Shown here: positions 11,213-21,235 of the stretch, in pieces
Layout: each line of letters begins with the position of its first letter
Position numbering within the stretch: position 1 is the stretch's first letter
Position numbers and translations under genes: made by a program
Notes under the pieces: model-generated
Database searches by the model: none
Told to the model about the DNA's origin: nothing
What the model saw: only the letters and a program-made list of their open reading frames with translations
From: Botryllus schlosseri
Taxonomy: Eukaryota > Chordata > Ascidiacea > Stolidobranchia > Styelidae
Assembly: GCA_000444245.1 (NCBI GenBank)
Contig: ATSW01038013.1
Coordinates: 1 to 24,484 of the forward strand
DNA length: 24,484 nt
Direction of reading: 5' to 3'

Positions 11213-14200
11213 TGACTAGAAAGTCATTATTATTATGAGGTGAGAACGACGGTGAAACACCTGTTGAATACCTTGAAATATAAACTGCACTCTAAATGAC
11301 ATCACAATGATCGAATTGTATAGTTTGCTCGTTTTTACCCTCCTATGAATTAAGCGTTGATACGAGGTGATATCATTACTAGAATATTGAATTCAACTAC
11401 AATAACAAGACTGTTTTTCCCTCGACGCAACACGGAAGCGAATAACGGAGCTGATATTTTGTGGTAGCAGCATTCCGCATGAGGGTAATGTGTTTGGAAA
11501 TTTGTTCCCGACCGGAGTCTAAGATAGGCACAGTCAACACGTTTGTCAGTTTACTAACAGCATAATTTACTCCATGAATTAACCGCCAAATTATTATGAC
11601 TCTCTTGTTATCCAGATTCGCTGACACGACCCTTATTTACAACGGCATGACTCTGTAAAAATCTGACTTTTCAACGAGTAACAGCTCGCCAAATGACGTC
11701 ACATTAACAGTGATCATTTTCGAGGTCGCCAGCGTGAAATCACTAATATTATAACACCTAAAGCGAGAAATTGGTCTGTCAACAATCAGGTGATAATCCT
11801 TTATTCCGTATCACCCGCGATCGATGATACCTTCAAATTGGCGTATAAGGCAACGAAAACCGCTACATTTATACAATAACAATAATAGCAGACACGTATG
11901 ATATGAAGCCATCAATATGTTCACCTGGATCTGTTTATACAAGGGTTGCGATTATATAGCAATATCTCGGGAATTGTCGGCGAATCTGTTTATGGATTCT
12001 AGAAGTAAATCGTTTTAAACGCTCTCTTCACTACCGTAATGCAAACGGATACAACGAAGGAAAAGACAGTTTAAGTCCAATTATCTCTGTCACGTACTAA
12101 TGTAGATAAGAAAATTATTACGCTAGACTAGCAGTAACTGAATTGGGAAAGTCCACCGATCATTGCAATTACACCTGTTCTTCTATGTATTTGAATACTC
12201 GAAATTCGTTATTAATATGAAGCGATTCTATTATAGTCAGTATATATACTATGTATACACACATGACATGTTAACTTATCCTGCTAGGTTTCGAAATTTA
12301 GCAATGCGCTGATTATAACAGTACTTTTGCCGGTTCACTTCTAGGTCACACTAGGGCTACAGTTGTGACGTACACGCCGTGATCTTCTGACGAGGGCTTA
12401 GCAACGTAAACTGTGATCGGTGACTCGACGGGTCAAACTCGAGATGACACATCCAACTCACATCCTAATCACGATTAACATCAAACTTTTTGCGGGATCG
12501 GCATAGATATGATGACTTGGAAAAGGTGTCTAATGAACAGGTGTAATCACAATTTGTTAATAACAACCGTTGTACACAAACTTCTGAAATTCACGATGCT
12601 AGAATGGGAAATGCTTGATATATAGGCCTACGAACCGTGACTGTAGATGTTTTATACGCCATTTGGTCGTCAAATTGTGACCATGTCATGTGAAGCACGA
12701 ATCTCGTACATGTCGGATAGGTTTCTGCAGTAGCGACATTTTGGCAAAGCTATGCAAGTACTATTTGCTAATATATCAACAAATTCTTCATCTTCAATCT
12801 CGAAACGTATGCTGGGGCATACATCTTGCATGGATATCATTTGAGTGTAATCGATATGTGCAATATTTACGTTGTGAGATCAGCAACACGATATATTAAT
12901 TGATTTTGGAGCTGGCATAATATTTCATTTGAAACCATCGATGGAAGACTGTAATCGTCTCGGTATATGAATATGATAACATACTGCTGTACCTCAGAGC
13001 AGTATAGTTTTTAACCGGGGTTCCAACAAACCCCGGGGTTCGGTATGCCAGTCTCTTGGCTAAAGACACACATCCGACTCATATGACTCGTAATGACAAG
13101 CACGTCTTGGCAATCATTGGATGCATGGGATTGGGCGTGATCGGTATTCGAATTGTGGCTCTTGTGGTGGTACGTTGTGTGCAGTGGCGTATACGCAGGC
13201 GAGGTGCGAGTGCTAAATCAAAACTACGTCTGTTTGAAATGCCGATTTCATTTCCTGTTCATTTGCAATGCAGCAAATCAAATCTCGCTGGTGCGAGGCC
13301 CTTTTCACTGTGAAACCTCCCATGTCTAAACTGGTATCTGAAAGCGACCAGCAGAGGTCACGCTGCTTTGCAAGAAATATTCATATTTTCTTGGCAATAA
13401 TCATGTTTTAACGGTTTTATTTTTTGAACACTGGTGTTGATGCACCGTTCATTTTATGAAAGAGTATTTTATAGCTATGTATCAGATATGTAATGTGGCG
13501 TATTGTTTTTGTGACTCAGCCAAAGGCCGAAAGCCTGCAAGCTAACGTATGTGTTAAGAATCACTGCATTAGAGACAACGGTTTTCGAGATCGGCTCATA
13601 GTCACGCACATGATCCAATTGTGAAAGTCTGAAGGGCTCCGTCGGTATATCAACACAGTATTGAATGAAATATACCAAATCTGCATGATTTATTGTACTT
13701 CGCGAGTGAACTTTACATAAAAGCAGTTTTGCGGAAGCCAGACGGAACCCCACGAAAAGGTCACATTCTCTGATTAAACAACGTAGAGCAGAGTAAATCC
13801 ATCAAACTCTACAACTTGAAACCTTGTACATTTTATTTCGGATTACGTCATCTCAATAGCATTCGGAAATTGTGAGCGGTACATGAATAGTCGAATACTA
13901 AGTGGTTATGACATATTATTATTTGAACACGGTTGCACCTGGGAGAATGTTTGTGATAGACATATTCAGAATTTCTACTTTTGATTCACGCTTTACAAAC
14001 TGCTTTCACTTGAAATATATCGAATTATTAGTTTTGGAGTGGCGTGAAAATTGATGAAGTGGTAAATGATGGAATACGGGTTGCTAAAGTAATTCACGTT
14101 TGTGGCAATCTGTGACGGCGCGTCACTCGCTGCGTTAAAGTCACACTTACTCTGTATTGCTTCAATTTCACAGCGGTCACGATAACACGATAATAAAATA

Positions 14201-15679
14201 CCTTGTGGGGCTATATATGTGGATAGGTGAGAGGCCACCGGAAGAAAAGCAGCATTTCCAAATGAGCACCAAAGGGACCGTGATTCATAGTGTATATGTC
14301 GACATCAGTCCTTATTTCTTCTGGTAACGTATCCGATATGTAGTAATGACGAAAGTTTGCTGGAATCGAGTGCAATGTGTCAACGACAGACATCATCTTA
14401 TGCAACTCTGTAAAACTTCAAATTTCGATTGACCAACCAATCCAAAAGTAATTATATTTGATACCATTGTGTTATCTCGCATCGCCACGAGAAATTTGTA
14501 GTCCTTCCGGCCCTGATTTAAGAATTGGTGATTGGGTATGTCGCCGTTACGATACAGATTTTGATGTGCAAGTGTCACTTTTGCTCACTGCCCACACGAA
14601 GCAACGATACATTTTATTACATATAGGCTGCTGGACCTGTTAGATTTTAGAGCAAGCCGCAAAGGCGAAGTAGGCTGCATACTTATGACATGCCTGAGAC
14701 TCATCATTCAAGTATCGGGCAATAGTTTAAAAGTCTTTATCATACGCTTACCTTGCCAAGTATTTTTCGGTACGACAACGAACCCACTAACCATTTAAAC
14801 GACTGTGGAGATCTCACTGATATTAAATTATGATAGCAAGTTCGATAAACCGCTATTTGACAGCACATTGCAAGTGAGCTTATTAAGGTCATAATAATTA
14901 CATTGCGTAAACAGGCAGATACATATACGCAAGAAGTTTGACTCTAACACGCAAGAGCTTACGCATACCGCAAATGTGCTAGTTTCATGTTTCCACGTCG
15001 GAACGCTGCGAATGTAGCATTTGCTTTGCGCTCATTACTATCACGTAGCTGAGTATACAAAGTTCAGTTAAGGTGAAAGTATGGTCCGAATTCACCTGAA
15101 CCTAACTGGTAAATTTGTTGTATTTGACGGCCTACATTTCCTTCGCCGACTTCTCCGCGACTAGTATAACATATCGAGCAATTGCCATAACTTTTGAGTC
15201 ACTTGTTACAAGATAAAAAGACTTTGATGGCGGGAAATGAGCAGATAAAAACGCAAATATGTATTCAAGTAAACAAAGTGTAAACATATTCGCCGAGACA
15301 ACTCACTAGGTTAGTAACAGCTGGTAACCTCCTTGAGTATGGCCCAAATTTAGCCAGAAACACCTGGCTTGTGAGGAATACTCCGGAGAATCACGAATAC
15401 CGTCGGATACGGAATTACATTGTATTTAATAATAACTGAATTAGGTATAACGTGCAACATTAATGACCGCCGATGCACGTATTCCTGGCTTATCGTTTCG
15501 GAAGTATATGAGCCGAACTACCGCAGACATATCGCTTTTAGGGTCCGCGAGTTGCCTGTCTGTGATTCTCTTCTATCTTGATGAAGAATATCATACTTCA
15601 ACGTAACATGTCATCAGCTTTCCGGCAATTCCGTTGAGCAAGTATAGAATTTGCGACGACTGTACCAGCGTCCAGCGTC
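11213..15679. other. Long stretch without a supportable gene
   Basis: Apart from the hairpin pair at 12981-13036, I see no exon, RNA gene or repeat with clear ends. Minus-strand frames at 11397-11627 and 13475-13753 are protein-like in places but lack splice context and known motifs. CAGTGGCGTA at about 13180 resembles a hAT end but no matching second end was found. Confidence 0.5.
12981..13036. repeat. Two adjacent perfect hairpins
   Basis: ATACTGCT (12981-12988) pairs with AGCAGTAT (12998-13005) around a 9-nt loop, and CCGGGGTT (13015-13022) pairs with AACCCCGG (13029-13036) around a 6-nt loop. The second is strikingly GC-rich for this window. Function unknown. Confidence 0.55.
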
Positions 15680-15687
15680 CATGCAAG
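15680..15687 (+). repeat. Target site duplication, left (CATGCAAG)
   Basis: Identical to 16823-16830, immediately outside the inverted ends of the 1135-bp hAT element. Confidence 0.9.
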
Positions 15688-16822
15688 CAGTGTTGCCACT
15701 CTAGGTTCGCGGAAAAACACAAGATTATGTCGTGAAAAAACACTAAATTGGCGAAAAAAACACTAGATTAGTAAATTGCAGGAAAATTTGCCGTTGCCAA
15801 GTAATCATGATAACCAAGGCACAAATCCATAGATAAGAAGTGTTCCACACATGAATTCGATACAAATGCATGATATACTGCTTGATTATTCAACGAAAAT
15901 TAATGAAACGAATTGATATACTATATGATTGGTCAAGGAAAATTATTGAAACGAATTCAATAGCGCAAAGAAAAATCAAATATTGTCGCTTTCGAATTGT
16001 ACGGCATCATAAAAATTATCTTTCGATTGTACACCATCCATCAAACATAAGTATCTTTTGTGTGGCATCTTGATCACTACCGTACATCTTCAACCAAACG
16101 ATGGGGAGATATCATGTGCAGCATACTTCATTTCCACGAATGCAGTGGAATGTGGCAATGCCAAGAGATTCTTCATGAGCTTCCCCAGTTAAGGGAATTT
16201 TGATTCACCGAATCCATTGTGCACAGATTTCAATTTTTGCAAAAATTCTGTTGGAGGGCATTGACTGATAACCTGCAGCTCATTTTTCGACCTTGCCAAA
16301 GCAGCCCATTCTTCCGACAAATCATCAAGTTCATCAAATAATATCACAGAGGAAATTGCACAGCTAGAGGAATAATTGATTTTACTATTCTTTGTGTGGA
16401 TAAGGCTGTTAACGGATTCAATACACTCAAGTATGCTGTCCTCGGCAAAGGAAAATCTTGCCCGAATCCCAGACTGAGTTCAACAAAAAACGACAGAGCA
16501 TCAGAGCGAAATCGCTCTTCATTTTTTCAGAGACTTTCGCTCATAAGTACGGATTTACAGCGCACCCTGTCACATAATAATTGCTTGTTACTGCACCACC
16601 AGACAGAATTGTTGAAAACAAACACAGCCAGAGAGACCAAATCGCGTTATTAGCGATAAATTTAGCGTATAATTTAGTAGTCTAGCGTTAGAATATTCAT
16701 TGTTCGCACAATTGCAGAAAAACACTAGATTAGCAAAATTGTGCGAAAAAAAAACACTAGAACACTAGGACGACCGAAAAAACACTAGATCTAGTGTTAA
16801 AACACTAGGAGTGGCACCACTG
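15688..16822 (-). mobile_element. hAT transposon, 1135 bp, internally deleted, with perfect 8-bp duplication
   Basis: The left end starts CAGTGTTGCCACTCTAG; the right end, reversed, starts CAGTGGTGCCACTCCTAG. The CAG start and the 8-bp duplication CATGCAAG (15680-15687 and 16823-16830) identify the hAT superfamily. Several copies of an AAACACTAGATTA-like motif lie within about 110 bp of each end, all reading in the same direction on the plus strand, plausible transposase binding sites. The minus strand holds a decayed transposase C-terminus (16118-16520). The rest of the transposase is missing, so the copy is not autonomous, although the duplication is intact. Confidence 0.9.
16118..16520 (-). 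pseudogene. hAT transposase, C-terminal remnant
   Basis: The minus-strand translation includes LDDLSEEWAALARS and, further on, KLMKNLLALPHSTAFVE. The second matches the hAT C-terminal dimerisation region (commonly LLSLPHSNAxVERxFS). In another frame just upstream are LGFGQDFPLP and VLNPLTALS, which fit the segment preceding it in hAT proteins. At least one frameshift separates these two parts, one stop codon lies between KFP and LGKLM, and the frame is lost after FVE, so no function is expected. The N-terminal BED and catalytic parts are absent. The relation to the hAT family is firm; the subfamily is not. Confidence 0.8.
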
Positions 16823-16830
16823 CATGCAAG
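16823..16830 (+). repeat. Target site duplication, right (CATGCAAG)
   Basis: Identical to 15680-15687 on the other side of the 1135-bp hAT element. Confidence 0.9.
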
Positions 16831-17240
16831 TCCCGAATCTCACGCAGTACCGGACGACGGCATCCGAATTGTTCTGTTGCATCACAATAAGTCGACACGG
16901 ATCATTTGAGTTGCTGTTCACAAAATAAATCAATGGACAAGAAGTACAAAATTGTAACCAGGTTTGATCTAGTCTGAAAACTTTCCATGTAAAAAGGTTT
17001 ACTGCAACCTCTGACTAAATGATGGTCGCATATTCGATCATTTTGTTGTAAATGAAGACATGAAATTTCCAATCTAGACCTCTCACATTACGAAAGTGGG
17101 ATCTGTGTCACAGTTAACCGTCGGTCATCAGCAAAAGTATAATGAAGGATGGAGCAATCGAAAAATAAAGTTCAATCGTTTTTAAGATGGGAACTTGAAA
17201 GGTGACCGGTTAACCGTGGAAAACCGCTATCGCAGTGTAA

Positions 17241-17266
17241 ATAACTAACCTGAGGAGGTTAGTTAT
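17241..17266. repeat. Perfect 11-bp hairpin with GAGG loop
   Basis: ATAACTAACCT (17241-17251), loop GAGG, AGGTTAGTTAT (17256-17266). A looser inverted pair lies just before it: about 17108-17129 and 17201-17220, both with GTTAACCG or GGTTAAC. Together they may be parts of a small element. Confidence 0.6.
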
Positions 17267-17637
17267 CTATAATCGCAGGCCTCCAGACTGACATGCATTC
17301 AGTAAACTATTACAAGCTTCGTGTTATTCTGGAGACCGGCAAGATACACGAACCAGTAGTATTGTAGCCAGGTCCAGACTCAATGATTCCACTATAAAAA
17401 TCCTAATCGCCTATTAAGTGTATGATAGATAGTCGTGTAGTGAGAGACGGTTTTTTGAGTACTGAAATTATAAGCGGCTTTCCTGTATAAAAGTTACATT
17501 GCCAAGGAGAATTATTGTTCCGATACTTTCTCCCACTCTTGAGGCCTTGAAACCTCGGTCGGACGTTATCGCGCGTTTTGACTTCAAAAGATGTAGTACA
17601 AACGGATGGTCGAAAAATGACTAAATAATCTTTACAC

Positions 17638-18027
17638 TAGGGTTACCATATTTTGAGATCTGAAAAGAGGACAATTTTTAAAAACTCTGAAAGCTACTAT
17701 TGCAAAAATTTTCGACCAATTGTACCTGTGTTGCTAAAAAAAAGTCATCATTTGACCTGACTCCCGAATTTCCCACTTTTTTACCATACGTCTGTGGTGT
17801 TGACTAAAGAAAAAGGTCGACACTTCGACTCGACCTCCGGTTTCCACGAATTTTTACGAAACTGTGACATTCGCTGCGTCGAGGTTGAAATTTTGGTGGC
17901 ATTTTATTCTTTTTCTGGAAAAAGAGGACAAATTCCCATAAAAGAAAACGTTTAGACATCCTTCGAGGACACTTGCGATTTATTGAAAAAAAAAAATCCC
18001 CTTAAAAGAGGACGCATGGTAACCCTA
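17638..18027. mobile_element. Short terminal-inverted-repeat element (390 bp), probably hAT-like
   Basis: Both ends read TAGGGTTACCAT inwards (12 bp perfect), followed a little further in by GAAAAGAGGAC on the left and its counterpart GTCCTCTTTTAAG on the right. A third AAAAAGAGGAC copy lies near 17920. The flanking octamers are CTTTACAC and CCTTGTAC, five of eight alike, which would fit a worn 8-bp duplication. No coding frame. The element is a non-autonomous MITE-type copy; the superfamily is inferred from the end sequence only. Confidence 0.65.
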
Positions 18028-18099
18028 CCTTGTACGGCATAGAGCTGCTGTTATATTCCTTGTGGTGGGATAAAAGGTACATATTTGAACTTTCTATAT

Positions 18100-18205
18100 C
18101 AGCCATACTATTATCACGTCATAACGAGTGATACTCCAATATACTCGAGTCGAAGCCTAATATTCGATTCGGAATCGAATCACCCAGATACTCGATGTTT
18201 CCCAA
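18100..18205. repeat. GACGTCATAA repeat family, copy C
   Basis: CATACTATTATCACGTCATA, then ACGAGTGATACTCCAATATA, then ACTCGAGTCGAAGCC, ending GATGTTTCCCAACCCTG. The end, reversed, is CAGGGTTGGGAAACATC. It begins about 75 bp after the 390-bp inverted-repeat element. Confidence 0.42.
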
Positions 18206-19070
18206 CCCTGATTGCAACGGAAATAGTTCTGAGAGAGCGTCTGTTATATTCAGGGCATACTATCTATGTTATGCATGTTAGACTACCTTTCGGGAAATGA
18301 TTTGATTGGTTTCATGTCGAGAATATGATTCAGCAATGATGGCGTAATGTCCATAATGTGAAAACATGGATTCCCATTTGGTCAAGTGCCGCAAATATAG
18401 GAGAGATGGGAAGAGGTGGAGAGGTAAATGTGACAATTGAGGTGTGAATGTTCCTTAGCTCACATCATCAGCCTTGATCAATTACTAATTGTATTTACAC
18501 CTTGGCAATACTCGTAATTTATGCCGACATAATGGTAGTTGAGCATGTACTGTAGGATCACTGGTGTATCGCAGATAACATGAATCAACTTAAAGGCTTC
18601 GAATGTCACACAGAAAGGCAGGCAAAACTGATTAAACGCTTCTATAATTTTACGGGCAAATACGTTCGAGATATCAGTAATCTTCAGGTCTCTCATATTT
18701 CGAAAAATGCAAGTCCAGAAATTCCCCTAACCGTATACATCTCATACCAAATCGCCGAAATCCTTCGATTTTGGATCACTCACTCCCACATTTCATGAAT
18801 ACGTCAGATGCAGTATTAGTCACAAACATCTCCACTCAAATAACCAATCTGAGCAGATACGCATATAATTATTGATGCGTATAGCCTGGATGAGGAATGT
18901 TATCATGAAACGAACTTATGCATGAAATGAGCTAATACTATGATGTATCAGTATGGAGAATTCGAGTCGCATTCACCAGATACATTTGGATTACCATTGG
19001 ATACCTTTGATCTACTTTAATAAATGCTGTCATTGGCACTAGTCGATAATGCTGCCTTCTTTCTCGCTCC
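18206..19070. other. No gene recognised
   Basis: Short frames on both strands between 18478 and 18798 overlap one another and show no motif. No inverted-repeat element seen. Confidence 0.5.
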
Positions 19071-19074
19071 TGTA

Positions 19075-19086
19075 ATATATATAAGC
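19075..19086 (+). promoter_or_regulatory. TATA-like box before a candidate first exon
   Basis: ATATATATAAGC fits a TATA box. A start about 30 bp on would fall in the CG-containing stretch at 19100-19115, followed after about 50 bp by a good splice acceptor at 19162. Confidence 0.3.
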
Positions 19087-19162
19087 TAGTGTTAAAAACG
19101 CTCGCTCACGCCGACTGCAGTTAGCTTGAATTCACTTATCCTTTTTATTCGCTACTTTGCAG

Positions 19163-19218
19163 GACAGCCGGCCATCTGGAACAATGGTACATCTACTACA
19201 TCAGTCAGACTTCCAGCA
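19163..19218 (+). CDS. Candidate 56-nt exon between a strong acceptor and a donor
   Basis: A pyrimidine-rich acceptor (TTCGCTACTTTGCAG, ending 19162) and a donor GTAAGA at 19219 enclose 56 nt. An ATG at 19184 would encode MVHLLHQSDFQ before the donor. If the donor is unused, another frame stays open across it to a TAA near 19288 and reads PAIWNNGTSTTSVRLPAVRP onward. In tunicates, an acceptor just after a promoter and just before an ATG may receive a trans-spliced leader, which would fit here, but the sequence alone cannot show that. No family is recognised. Confidence 0.28.
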
Positions 19219-20011
19219 GTAAGACCCTTCCTCGGTGACCATGAACAGGCTCTTAGAATCCGCAACTTCAAGAAATGCTTTTAAAATCAAAAACTACGGG
19301 TTCGCCGTGAGTCACAAGGCCTATGTGGTGTCCTTAGCAGCAGTAAAGTCTGACGTCAAAAAACTGCAATCCACTCCCATATACGTTCACATAATTTTCA
19401 TATTTCGATCGATTATCCATTATTTACCATGAAAAAATATTTGAAAATAACATTTCGATAGTATTACACAAAACGAAAGAAATAATGGTATAAGTTAACC
19501 TGAAACTATAGTGCTCGCGTTATTCTCATTGGCGAGCGTTATTGTGTATGAATAAGTACTGCAATAAGTGTACCGCACGATACCTCCTATGGGCAGATGG
19601 GACGGGTGGAAATATTAAAATATGCCTCGAAAGGGGAGGAAACTTGACTGAAGTGGTGATAAAAGTGTTGAGGTGTAGGGTACTTCTCCGCCGTTACACT
19701 ACTTTGGTATGATCGCATGACCACCGACGCTGGAATTAATGAATTAAGCAGTCACCGAAGAACCACCAATTCCAAGCTTAGCAGACAAGACTGTTTATTC
19801 GGATGTCATTGTTAGGTTTTGAGGTAAAGTTGACGAGTTCAGGCACCCTAGAGGCATTATATTTCCCCGCATCATGCGTTCTACTCCATGCGCACCTCCG
19901 CGTAATCGATCAAAAGGACAATAGCATTTTCGTTTGCTAAATTAGAATAGGTAGTTTGTAAGGCGCGGAGTGTTACTACTACCCCGCACACCAAAAATCA
20001 ACACAAAAACG

Positions 20012-20022
20012 CATATATAAGC
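20012..20022 (+). promoter_or_regulatory. TATA-like box
   Basis: CATATATAAGC, close to the TATAWAAG consensus. It resembles the box at 19075-19086. Its position relative to the ATG at 20031 makes its use for that start doubtful. Confidence 0.25.
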
Positions 20023-20030
20023 AGCAAGAC

Positions 20031-20345
20031 ATGAACGGGGTATCAACGTCAGAAATCACATCCAAAGCAACCGCACGAATCACAGAATGCGATAAATATC
20101 TCAATGACGCCGAGAAATATCACTGCAATGTTTATCAGAACCCACGTGAGTAGTGATGTGCAAACAAGGCGTGTATAGTAATTGAAACACAGTAATACTT
20201 TGTCTTAAAAACGAATATCGGTATAAAAATTTGTGCTTCTTTTACCAGGTAATTCCAGGGGGAGCATTCAATGGAGAGCATTAGGATGTCTGCCGAATGA
20301 CTTTCCGATAATCATTTCAATAAGATCATTACATTCCACATTCTA
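20031..20345 (+). CDS. Candidate two-exon small gene or 5' exons of a larger gene
   Basis: ATG at 20031 opens 38 codons, beginning MNGVSTSEITSKATARITEC, that stop at a consensus donor GTGAGT at 20146. A strong acceptor, TTCTTTTACCAG, ends at 20248, giving a 103-nt candidate intron. Joining the exons keeps the frame open for about 32 more codons to TAG at 20343-20345, giving a basic peptide of about 70 residues with no signal peptide or known motif. The first exon has coding-like codon pattern. A TATA-like box CATATATAAGC lies only about 10 bp before the ATG, too close to be the promoter for that start, so either the box is unused or translation starts at a later ATG (20104) or upstream in another exon. 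Product unrecognised. Confidence 0.35.
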
Positions 20346-20500
20346 GATTTGACCGAATCCTTTACTAAGCATATCAACATCGATTGAGCCCACCCGTTAG
20401 CATGTGCCAAGCCATAATCATTGTTTCCATTTATGAATAATTCAAATCATCAATCTAATAATCTTTCAAGACGGACGCCTTCAGGCTTCGTGATTATCCT

Positions 20501-20707
20501 ATGAACCAATCGAAAATTATAACAGTAACGAGACAACCGATACATTCGTGCTGGATTCAGAATAAAAAACTCTTGGGTGGGCACATTGGAAATGCAAATG
20601 GTTACCCCAATGAATTACGACCGAATACAGGAGAGCATGCACTTTATGTACTATTTGCTTCTTTGTGTATTGAAAAGATGAAAGATAAAGTAACTAGTGA
20701 ATTATAG
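20501..20707 (+). CDS. Possible exon of the same unrecognised plus-strand gene
   Basis: An open frame of 68 codons whose second half (from about residue 21, NKKLLGGHIGNANGYPNELR onward) has coding-like codon pattern and a plausible acceptor TGCTGGATTCAG ending near 20560. It ends with a TAG at 20705-20707. No homology is recognised, and no consensus donor is obvious. It could be a terminal exon or chance. Confidence 0.22.
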   Translation: MNQSKIITVTRQPIHSCWIQNKKLLGGHIGNANGYPNELRPNTGEHALYVLFASLCIEKMKDKVTSEL

Positions 20708-20925
20708 GCAGCGTTAACTTGTGCAATACCCCATCCATCGCTTCATAAGGACGGGGAAATTTTCAAAGTCCACCTAGTTTAGTCATATGGTCTTTCAATA
20801 GTATATGTGACTGCCAAGTAGTTTTGATTATGCGTAACTTTAGTGCTAACATCAAACATTCAGTGGACTATCACAGTTACAATTCAGGCTAACTTCGCGA
20901 ATGGGTGGTCATTGATCACACCCAG

Positions 20926-21186
20926 TCGGTTGATCGTTATGACTGTAATATTCTATATCGAGGTCGAGTTCATGGATATACCAGCACCAATCATAAGAAA
21001 AGCGGACATGAAACGCGTGCTTCTCCAGTACAGATTGGATGTTCAACGGGTGACAGTATTCCAGTCGGAATCGGTTTCGACAATGGACATACGCAAGTAT
21101 TTCTTATGTCGCCACACGGTCCTGTTGGTGTCATAGTGTGTCGAGCAAAATCTGGCTTTTTCCATCTCCATGGGCGTGGAGCTGGT
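20926..21186 (+). CDS. Candidate internal exon of an unrecognised protein, convergent with Pitx
   Basis: An 87-codon open frame in phase 0 at both ends, bounded by a weak acceptor (CACACCCAG, ending 20925) and a strong donor GTAAGT at 21187. The codons show a clear purine-any-pyrimidine bias, as real coding DNA does. The peptide alternates hydrophobic and glycine residues (for example VQIGCSTGDSIPVGIGFDNG then HTQVFLMSPHGPVGVIVCRA), suggesting a beta-rich fold. I do not recognise the family. The frame stays open into 20893-20925, so the 5' boundary is less sure than the 3' one. The donor lies only 49 bp from the Pitx stop codon, so this gene and the Pitx 3' UTR would overlap in antisense, and its next intron would run across the Pitx exon. 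Confidence 0.45.
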
Positions 21187-21235
21187 GTAAGTACATCCGT
21201 CGCGCCGGGGCGGTCGTGAAAAGGGTCTACGGAGC

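Noticed and set aside
13180-13215. hAT-like end CAGTGGCGTATACGC
   Set aside because: No matching inverted end or 8-bp duplication was found downstream.
16396-16653. 85-codon plus-strand frame inside the second hAT element
   Set aside because: It is the shadow of the decayed transposase, which lies on the minus strand.
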